Positions 1-5,377 of a stretch of DNA of 14,755 bases are shown piece by piece (the first letter of the stretch is position 1; every line of letters starts with the position of its first letter). Below the pieces are notes generated by a model that made no database searches, was not told the origin of the DNA, and was given only the letters and a program-made list of their open reading frames with translations. A program made the translations under genes and the position numbers. The DNA is from Candidatus Methanogaster sp. UBA203 (GTDB taxonomy: Archaea > Halobacteriota > Methanosarcinia > Methanosarcinales > Methanogasteraceae): positions 1 to 14,755 of the forward strand of contig DASC01000072.1 in assembly GCA_002503595.1 (NCBI GenBank), read 5' to 3'.

Positions 1-1831
1 CCGATACATCAGTGCGCAGGATGATAAGACCATTTCGACCATCGGCTACGTACGCATAGTTGCCGGACACAGCAACAGCATATGCAGCTCCGGCGGTATC
101 ATAACTTCCTGCAAGCGTGGGTGCTGTCGTGTCGCTGACATCCACAATCACAAGACCATTGTCAACTACGTACGCATAGTTGCCTGATACCGCAACACCA
201 CCACATGCAACTCCGGTGTCGCAACTTCCTACAAGCGTAGGTGTTATCGGGTTGCTTACATCCACAATCACAAGACCATTGTACCAATTGGCTACGTACG
301 CATAGTTGCCTGATACTGCAACATCATATACCTCTCCTGCGATATCATAACTTCCTGCAATCATTGGTGCTGTCGGGTCACTGATGTCCACAATCACAAG
401 ACCATTGCCCCTATCGGCTACGTACGCATAATTGCCTGAGACTGCAACACCAAGTGCATCTCCTGCGGTATCGCAACTTCCTGCAAGTGTGGGTGCTACC
501 TTGTTGCTAACATCCACAATCACAAGACCATCAACATAATCAGCTATGTACGCATAACTGCCTGACGCAGCAACATCCCCAGTCCATCCCGCGGTATCGT
601 AACTTCCTGCAAGCGTTGGTGTTGTCGGGTCACTGATGTCCACAATCACAAGACCATCACACCCCTCGGCTACGTACGTATAGTTGCCTGATACCGTAAC
701 ACCACGTGCAAGTCCTGCGGTATCGTAACTTCCTGCAAGCGTGGGTGCTGCCTTGTTGCTTACATCCACAATCACAAGACCATTGCCCTCATCGGCTAAG
801 TATGCATAGTTGCCTGAGACTGTAACACCAAGTGTATATTCCGCAGTGTCGCAACTCCCCTCAAGCGTTGGTGTTGCTGCTGTCGGGTCACTGATGTCCA
901 CAATCACAAGACCATTACCATAATCAGCTACGTACGCATAATTGCCTGAGACTGCAACACTATATGCATATCCTGCGGTATCATAACTTCCTGCAAGCGT
1001 TGGTGTTGCCGGGTCACTGATGTCCACAATTACAAGACCATAGCACCCATCGGCTACGTACGCATAGTTGCCTGACACCGCAACACTATATGCGAATCCG
1101 TCGGTTTCGCAACTTCCTGCAAGCGTTGGTGCTGCAGGGTTGCTAACATCCACAATCACAAGACCATTCCTCTCATCGGCTAAGTACGCATAGTTGCCTG
1201 ATACTGCAACACTATATGCATATCCTGCAGTGTCGCAACTTCCTGCAAGCGTGGGTGCTGCAGGGTTGCTAACATCCACAATCACAAGACCGTGATACAA
1301 ATGGGCTATGTACGCATAGTTGCCTAATACCACAATGCCAAGTGCATCATATCCTGCGGTTTCGCAACTTCCTGCAAGCGTTGGTGCTGTCGGGTCACTG
1401 ATGTCCACAATCACAAGACCATTACACTCAGCTATGTACGCATAGTTGCCTGATACTGCAACATCACGTACCTCTCCTGCAGTATCGTAACTTCCTGCAA
1501 GCGTTGGTGCGGTCTTATTGTCGACATCCACGATCACAAGACCATTAGTATCATCGGCTACGTACGCATAGTTGCCTGATACGACAACATTACGTACAAA
1601 ACCCGCAGTACTCAATCTCCCCAATTCCGTTGGTGAAGCAGGATTGCTTATGTCGAGCACAACAAGATCCTGCCCCTGTCCGATATACGCATAATCGCCG
1701 GCTACTGCAACTGCACACGTTACACCGCCGAAGTGCCCTGCAAACGTCACATTTACCTCAGCGCCCGCCCCCACACCCGCCGCCGCAAGCACCGCCACGA
1801 GCGCCGCAGCTACCAGCAGCAGTCGGGTCAT
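1..1831 (-). CDS. Secreted LVIVD-repeat beta-propeller protein (C-terminus outside window)
   Basis: The minus-strand frame is open without a stop from the ATG at 1831 to the window edge (610 full codons), so the 3' end is missing. Residues 1 to about 24 form a signal peptide: a short basic start (MTR), a Leu/Ala/Val-rich core, and a small-residue cleavage region near GVGAGA. About 14 tandem blades follow, each roughly 42 residues, with the pattern SGNYAYVAD..NGLVIVDVS(D/N)P..PTLAGS(Y/C)DTAG. The first blade (LVVLD) and the last visible one (LIIL) are divergent. LVIVD repeats form beta-propellers in surface or extracellular proteins, and fourteen blades would fit two seven-bladed propellers. 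Ligand and role are unknown; adhesion or cell-envelope binding is only a guess. The start codon overlaps the stop of the upstream small gene (ATGA), with GAGG about 9 bases upstream. Blades alternate Tyr or Cys after AGS, so disulphides are possible. Confidence 0.85.
   Translation of the reverse strand, partial: MTRLLLVAAALVAVLAAAGVGAGAEVNVTFAGHFGGVTCAVAVAGDYAYIGQGQDLVVLDISNPASPTELGRLSTAGFVRNVVVSGNYAYVADDTNGLVIVDVDNKTAPTLAGSYDTAGEVRDVAVSGNYAYIAECNGLVIVDISDPTAPTLAGSCETAGYDALGIVVLGNYAYIAHLYHGLVIVDVSNPAAPTLAGSCDTAGYAYSVAVSGNYAYLADERNGLVIVDVSNPAAPTLAGSCETDGFAYSVAVSGNYAYVADGCYGLVIVDISDPATPTLAGSYDTAGYAYSVAVSGNYAYVADYGNGLVIVDISDPTAATPTLEGSCDTAEYTLGVTVSGNYAYLADEGNGLVIVDVSNKAAPTLAGSYDTAGLARGVTVSGNYTYVAEGCDGLVIVDISDPTTPTLAGSYDTAGWTGDVAASGSYAYIADYVDGLVIVDVSNKVAPTLAGSCDTAGDALGVAVSGNYAYVADRGNGLVIVDISDPTAPMIAGSYDIAGEVYDVAVSGNYAYVANWYNGLVIVDVSNPITPTLVGSCDTGVACGGVAVSGNYAYVVDNGLVIVDVSDTTAPTLAGSYDTAGAAYAVAVSGNYAYVADGRNGLIILRTDVS
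60..1580 (-). repeat. Coding tandem repeat, 126-nt unit, about 13 periods
   Basis: The plus-strand landmark GTTGCC (the Gly-Asn codons) recurs with its GCC at 62, 182, 308, 434, 560, 686, 812, 944, 1070, 1196, 1322, 1448 and 1574. Most spacings are exactly 126 bases; the exceptions are 120 and 132. A diverged copy lies at 1697. Within each unit the stretch CCACAATCACAAGACCAT is almost invariant even at synonymous positions. This indicates recent amplification or ongoing gene conversion, not old protein repeats conserved only by selection. Such an array is also prone to assembly collapse. Confidence 0.9.
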
Positions 1832-2091
1832 GCCGCCGCCTCTTCACCCATTTCACCCCTATCCCGCATTATGGCAATCGGAACATCGAGATTCATCTCA
1901 TAGAACTTATCAGACAGTCGCATGCCCACGTCCAATCCATCCTTACGCTCATCGATCCCCTCAACATAAACGATCACATCAAGATCCTCGCCTTCATAAG
2001 GTCCGAAATATTCAATATCCTTAATCCTTTCAGCTCCAAATTCCTTTGAAACTTCATCCCTGATTATCCTTATGATTTCTTCTTTATCCAT
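1828..2091 (-). CDS. Small nucleotidyltransferase-fold protein with degenerate catalytic loop
   Basis: This 87-residue protein begins at ATG 2091, directly after the TAG stop of the upstream HEPN gene. Its stop TGA overlaps the ATG of the LVIVD gene. Size, position after a HEPN gene, and the strand pattern around IEYFG..DLDVIVYV (residues 26-43) suggest an MNT-type nucleotidyltransferase fold. Active MNT proteins have G-S, ten residues, then D-x-D. Here the motif is G30-P31, four residues, then D36-L-D38: the serine is gone and the loop is shortened, so AMP or nucleotide transfer is doubtful. It may be an inactive antitoxin or binding partner of the HEPN protein. The C-terminus is Glu/Ala-rich (GEMGEEAAA), and its last codons supply the GAGG ribosome-binding sequence of the next gene. 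An unrelated small protein remains possible. Confidence 0.6.
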   Translation of the reverse strand: MDKEEIIRIIRDEVSKEFGAERIKDIEYFGPYEGEDLDVIVYVEGIDERKDGLDVGMRLSDKFYEMNLDVPIAIMRDRGEMGEEAAA

Positions 2092-2628
2092 CTAAAATCC
2101 CTCCACAAGACTTTTACAGGTATCAACGATCCTGACAGCATCTGATATCGCATATCCACACATATCTTCCGCAACTTCTACGCCCAGATCGTAATCACAC
2201 TTTATACGCATCGATCTCCATTTATTCATCTGCTTGGCAAGCGTTTCATCTCCAAAGTTCCTTAAAAGCAGTTTCTTGAACTTATCCACCAGTGATCTAT
2301 GCCTCGTGACATCAAGCTGCATCTGCACATACACCGCAGACCTTGCCGCATGGTACATCGAATAATACGACTTGTGAATCACGGTTCGGTTGCTTAAACC
2401 AGTTTCAAGCAATTTTTCTGCCACAGCGAGGTTATCCTCTGCAAGCACCAATCTGGACTTTGCGATATCATTCATAAATCGTTTTATCGTGGATAAATCC
2501 ACTGCATCATGCTCGTTCAGATAAACGAGCAGCCCCCATTTATCTGGGGTCAGTTCCATCAACTTATTTTTCTGCATCATAAGCATCACGTCCAGACGCT
2601 GTCTGCTATTCATACAACCAACCGACAT
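2092..2628 (-). CDS. HEPN-domain protein (putative toxin of a MNT/HEPN-like pair)
   Basis: This 178-residue protein has a HEPN-like four-helix signature in its C-terminal two thirds: about residues 44-75 (DLSTIKRFMNDIAKSRL onward), then NRTVIHKSYYSMYHAARSAVY at 80-100, then TRHRSLVDKF at 108-117. The SYYSMYHAARS and RH..LV..F pattern is typical of the PF05168-type HEPN family. HEPN proteins are often ribonuclease toxins or nucleic-acid binders paired with minimal nucleotidyltransferases. The neighbouring 87-residue gene starts at the next base after this stop, so the two are surely cotranscribed. The N-terminal 40 residues are not typical HEPN. The first ATG (2628) lacks a Shine-Dalgarno sequence; the in-frame ATG at 2613 (MNSRQR) follows GGTTGGT and may be the true start. 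Substrate and toxicity are not shown by sequence. Confidence 0.75.
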   Translation of the reverse strand: MSVGCMNSRQRLDVMLMMQKNKLMELTPDKWGLLVYLNEHDAVDLSTIKRFMNDIAKSRLVLAEDNLAVAEKLLETGLSNRTVIHKSYYSMYHAARSAVYVQMQLDVTRHRSLVDKFKKLLLRNFGDETLAKQMNKWRSMRIKCDYDLGVEVAEDMCGYAISDAVRIVDTCKSLVEGF

Positions 2629-2699
2629 TCACATAAACATTTTCGTACTATCCCCTCGCCGCCAATTGCATCCTGAATCGAATCGCCCGGATACATATC

Positions 2700-2828
2700 C
2701 TACGTCGCACCAGCGCCCACACCCGCCGCGGTGCCTGCGCACACAAGCGCCAGCACCGCGAGCACGCCCACGCTGAGAATTGTTCGCAAAACAATACGAG
2801 TTTCGAGCAGGGGGGAATATCTTACCAT
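2700..2828 (-). pseudogene. Orphan signal-peptide ORF, 5' remnant of a secreted-protein gene
   Basis: This 42-codon ORF starts at ATG 2828 with GGAG 9 bases upstream (complement of 2838-2841) and ends at TAG 2702-2700. It encodes a basic N-terminal stretch (MVRYSPLLETRIVLRT), a hydrophobic core (SVGVLAVLALVCAGTA) and AGVGAGAT. That is a complete export signal with no mature protein behind it. Its last residues, AAGVGAGA, match the end of the signal peptide of the downstream LVIVD protein. The simplest reading is that it is the stump of a related secreted-protein gene whose body was deleted or replaced by the HEPN and nucleotidyltransferase genes. A real tiny exported peptide cannot be excluded. 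An AT-rich stretch with TATA-like character (complement of 2874-2894) lies upstream and could be the promoter of the whole 2828-to-1 cluster. Confidence 0.5.
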
Positions 2829-3130
2829 AACAATCAACTCCGCTATGTTACATTCCACATACGCTATACGCCCATAAGTATCTTTTATGTCACAGAAACT
2901 ATCATGCTTTATGGCGTTGCGGATGAAATCTGTGTAATCCGCGTTAATCCGTGGCTAAAAGCTTTTATCAGCCACAGTGCCTCCGGCGATGCTGGCAACG
3001 CCTTTGCTGCGCAGATCGCATTCTGCGAAAACATGCGGCGCAGCTATCAGCCATCAACATAGACGAACACGGATTAATGCCGTTTGTACCGCTGAATCCA
3101 TCCAAGACCCCCCACGATATCGAATATACC
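2829..3130. other. Intergenic region with nested inverted repeats
   Basis: I see no supported gene here. Structure visible on the plus strand: GGCGTTGC (2913-2920) pairs with GCAACGCC (2995-3002). A hairpin at 2951-2975 has arms GTGGCT and AGCCAC around the palindrome AAAAGCTTTT. TTAATCCGTG (2944-2953) is repeated inverted as CACGGATTAA (3068-3077). GCTGCGC (3006-3012) pairs with GCGCAGC (3038-3044), and TCGCA with TGCGA lies inside that. The stretch at 2927-2954 also contains two near-copies of TAATCCGYG in tandem. This could be a small non-autonomous mobile element, a dispersed intergenic repeat, or the processed 3' region of the DUF2325 transcript that ends at 3131. Confidence 0.5.
2944..3077. 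repeat. Candidate small element bounded by 10-bp inverted repeats
   Basis: The ends are TTAATCCGTG and its exact reverse complement CACGGATTAA, 134 bases from outer edge to outer edge. Two hairpins lie between them. No coding sequence and no clear target-site duplication was seen. The left end is part of a longer GTAATCCGCGTTAATCCGTGG-like stretch that resembles a dispersed repeat I believe occurs in many prokaryotic genomes. This identification is from memory and is weak. Confidence 0.3.
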
Positions 3131-4282
3131 TTATTTCCCGGCACGATTCCCCAGTTCCCGGATAAGCATACTGAGACTCGAGCTGCGAAGGAAATGGCAC
3201 GGTTTGTCTCTCATCTTACACGCCTTCTTGACGTATTTACATGCATTGTGGCTGTTTATGTCAACCGGGCAGAATACCATGTCTATCCCATCCACAATGG
3301 TCTCTATCTCCTTTCTCCCCTGGATGCACCGCCCGCAGTGGTAGCAGAACGTGCCGCCAACGGATTCGATCGCATCCCTGTAATACGGCATGAGCGATTC
3401 CACGCCACCGATATAAGCCACCCTCGCCCCATTTAAATCGGCACTCGCACCTTCGCCCGCGATATCTGGTTCCGGACGATGTTCGATCTCCACCAACTCT
3501 CCGGATTTTACATCATCGCTCCGATCTCGCGATAGCAGTTCATCAGTCAGCCGCTTCACTTCACTGGTGAGGAAATCGATCTCCTTTTTCAGATTCCCGG
3601 TTTGATTGAGTGTATCTTCGCCACCAAGTCCCTCTAAATCACTCACCAACTGTCTGTTCAACCGCTTCTCTTCTTCCAGTGCTGCGCCGATCCTTAACCG
3701 ATCCTCTCTGACGGATTCGATCTCTGATTTTAGCTGCTCTCTCTTCCGCTCCAGTCTATTGCACTTTGTCCGGAGTTTTTCGTTCGTTTTTGAAGCATCC
3801 TTCACCCCTATCAGGATGTTCTCAGGAACGCCGCAGGGAAGTGCTCTGCGAAGCTCGCCATAGAACCTCGATGCTCGATGCTCATGCATGTGAGTGGCAG
3901 CAAAGACCGCTGCCTCAATTACATCGATATCTTCACGCTGGTTCCGCACAGCAAACCAGATGAGAGCAGGAATCGGGATATCCGTACCGTTCCCGTTACT
4001 TTTATCCTCGATATATCTGTAAATTTCTTCCTGCGGGATGCATGCGATATCCTTCCTGTATTGCTCGAACCGGTCCTTTAATATCCGGTCCAGTTGTTTG
4101 GATGCCTTGTTCTGGCTGCTACACGCCTGAACGAGTCCGCCATGCATCCCATAAGCCGTGACCGGGTCACAGTCAAGTTTCAGTCTCTTGAAGAGATCGC
4201 CCAGTTCCCTGTCATTGTATGTCAATCCGAGGATTGAACAGACCGTTTGATTCTTAAGTTCCCATATCTTCCTTTCCGGCAT
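3131..4282 (-). CDS. DUF2325-domain protein with central coiled coil
   Basis: The chosen start is ATG 4282 (MPERK), which follows GGGGG at 4288-4292 with 5 bases between; an upstream TTG at 4294 would destroy that spacing. The protein has 383 residues. The N-terminal half (about 1-160) is helical and of unknown function. Residues about 166-252 are highly charged heptad-like sequence (NEKLRTKCNRLERKREQLK onward) and form a coiled coil. The C-terminus, about 285-378, is a DUF2325 domain: VAYIGGVESLMPYYRDAIE, then FCYHCGRC, then FCPVDINSHNACKYVKKACK, then the KPCHFLRSSSLS stretch. The clustered Cys and His residues suggest metal or redox sensing. The molecular function is not established. It lies immediately downstream of the triple-FeoA gene on the same strand, with a hairpin terminator between, so a shared metal-linked role is plausible. 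Confidence 0.85.
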   Translation of the reverse strand: MPERKIWELKNQTVCSILGLTYNDRELGDLFKRLKLDCDPVTAYGMHGGLVQACSSQNKASKQLDRILKDRFEQYRKDIACIPQEEIYRYIEDKSNGNGTDIPIPALIWFAVRNQREDIDVIEAAVFAATHMHEHRASRFYGELRRALPCGVPENILIGVKDASKTNEKLRTKCNRLERKREQLKSEIESVREDRLRIGAALEEEKRLNRQLVSDLEGLGGEDTLNQTGNLKKEIDFLTSEVKRLTDELLSRDRSDDVKSGELVEIEHRPEPDIAGEGASADLNGARVAYIGGVESLMPYYRDAIESVGGTFCYHCGRCIQGRKEIETIVDGIDMVFCPVDINSHNACKYVKKACKMRDKPCHFLRSSSLSMLIRELGNRAGK

Positions 4283-4302
4283 TGATACCCCCAAAATAGG
4301 AA

Positions 4303-4335
4303 AGGCCGGTCCATGATTAATGATTCATGGACCGG
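4303..4335 (-). terminator. Hairpin terminator after the FeoA gene
   Basis: CCGGTCCATGA (4306-4316) and TCATGGACCGG (4325-4335) form a perfect 11-bp stem with an 8-base loop. It starts 13 bases past the stop of the triple-FeoA gene. On the minus strand it is followed by CCTTTCCTATTTT, a pyrimidine-rich tail like archaeal and intrinsic terminators. The tail runs into the DUF2325 ribosome-binding region, so partial read-through could set the ratio of the two proteins. Confidence 0.6.
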
Positions 4336-4348
4336 GCTTCTCGTTTAT

Positions 4349-5059
4349 TCAACTTACAAGCACCTTTTCAGCCAGACCGTGACCGATGGTGATGTGCTGC
4401 CCGCCTACGTTTGCACGTATGTACGTACCCTTATCAGACACCGGTGCTGCTGTCTCTCTCCTGAGCAGGGTTATCTCAGAACCTTCTTCGAGTCCAATCT
4501 GCTCAAACTTTCCCTTGACATGGGTTCCGCCAACGATCTTTTCCACAGTGGAACTTTCGCCCTCTTTCAGATGATTGAGCTGGATGGATTTCCCATCTTG
4601 TGTCACAAAGATCTTTGATGACTGACCTTCACCCATCCGCATCTCCGCGCCTCCGGACGAAAAGACCATGGTACAATCCGGGACGTGACGCAGGAATGTA
4701 AGTTCGCTTCCCTCTATGATCCCGTATTCAGAAAGAAAACCTTCGAAATCCTTTCCGCCTTCAATCGACCTGACGGTTCCCTTATCTCCTTCTTCCAGTA
4801 CCAGCAGTGGAGTTGTCTCTCCTTCCATCTCTACATAGATCTTATCAGCCCATCCACGGGCTATGATCAATTCATCCTGATCCTTTGTTCTGAGCGCGAT
4901 CGGTCCCCAGTGCACATGCACCGGCTCGGTCGCTACCACCTCGAGCCTGGTTCCCTCGGTTACGCCGAGTTCCCCAAGGTGCTCTTTAACATCCATACCC
5001 CCTGTGATCTCTTTAACAACCACAGTGGTTTCAGGTTCCACATCTTTCAATGATTTCAT
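4349..5059 (-). CDS. Triple FeoA-domain protein
   Basis: This 236-residue cytosolic protein is built of three tandem FeoA (SH3-like) domains, at roughly residues 1-78, 80-157 and 160-236. Each shows the same order: a start such as LKDVEPETTVVV, LLVLEEGDKGTV or LNHLKEGESSTV; then G-G and a helix ending in LGELGVTEGTRLEVV, YGIIEGSELTFL or IGLEEGSEITLL; then a glycine-rich hairpin; and a final strand such as GHGLAEKVLVS. Single FeoA proteins of about 75 residues assist the FeoB ferrous-iron transporter, and FeoA domains also occur at the C-terminus of DtxR-family regulators. No FeoB is in the window. A three-domain form suggests an internal pseudo-trimer or adaptor, which is inference. The start is secure: AGGAGGT lies 7 bases before the ATG (complement of 5067-5073). 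Confidence 0.9.
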   Translation of the reverse strand: MKSLKDVEPETTVVVKEITGGMDVKEHLGELGVTEGTRLEVVATEPVHVHWGPIALRTKDQDELIIARGWADKIYVEMEGETTPLLVLEEGDKGTVRSIEGGKDFEGFLSEYGIIEGSELTFLRHVPDCTMVFSSGGAEMRMGEGQSSKIFVTQDGKSIQLNHLKEGESSTVEKIVGGTHVKGKFEQIGLEEGSEITLLRRETAAPVSDKGTYIRANVGGQHITIGHGLAEKVLVS

Positions 5060-5377
5060 CTTATATACCTCCTTTTGGGATTTACTTCTGTGATGTATCG
5101 TTAGGTGTGCAAATAACCTGCCCTACAAAAATTAGGGTGACCTACATTCCATCGAACCGCAGACCGATGCCGCAGCATGATGGTGCTGAACCATAACAGA
5201 TAAACAAAAAATAGGGAAGCGTCCCCAGAATCCAGTATCGTCAATCCTTTGGCTGGTACGCATCTGCCGGATGGAGATCGATGTCATCTGAAGTCCCGAT
5301 AACGATTCCAATAAGCGCCCTATTGTACACGATCCCGATCAACACATTTACATCGCATAACCACCAACATCTACACC
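5060..5377. promoter_or_regulatory. Divergent intergenic region between the FeoA gene and DP2
   Basis: This 318-base region separates two divergent genes. On the minus strand AGGAGGT (5067-5073) is the FeoA ribosome-binding site, and GGTTATTTGC (complement of 5109-5118) is a TATA-like candidate at about the right distance. Three AGGT/ACCT-type inverted repeats cluster at 5101-5145. On the DP2 side there is no Shine-Dalgarno sequence before the GTG at 5378, so leaderless or poorly initiated translation is likely. No clear TATA box was recognised for DP2. A 34-codon minus-strand ORF at 5241-5345 is noted as a weak finding only. Confidence 0.4.
5101..5145. promoter_or_regulatory. Candidate metal-repressor operator cluster
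   Basis: Three overlapping inverted repeats are visible. AGGT (5103-5106) with ACCT (5116-5119) is separated by 9 bases. CCCTA (5121-5125) with TAGGG (5133-5137) is separated by 7. TAGG (5133-5136) with CCTA (5141-5144) is separated by 4. The TTAGGT...ACCT character recalls DtxR/IdeR-type boxes, and the cluster overlaps the TATA-like element of an iron-linked (FeoA) gene. The assignment to a DtxR-family repressor is inference. Confidence 0.3.

Noticed and set aside
1..1600. CRISPR-like or satellite array
   Set aside because: The repeat unit is 126 bases, divergence within units follows codon positions, and one continuous reading frame with a signal peptide covers it all, so it is a coding repeat.
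1630..2049. Plus-strand 139-codon ORF
   Set aside because: It is antisense to the start of the LVIVD gene and the small nucleotidyltransferase gene, is Pro/His/Arg-rich like a mirror frame, and shows no domain.
2951..3436. Plus-strand 161-codon ORF
   Set aside because: Most of it is antisense to the recognised DUF2325 domain, and it runs through the repeat-rich spacer; no domain or ribosome-binding site.
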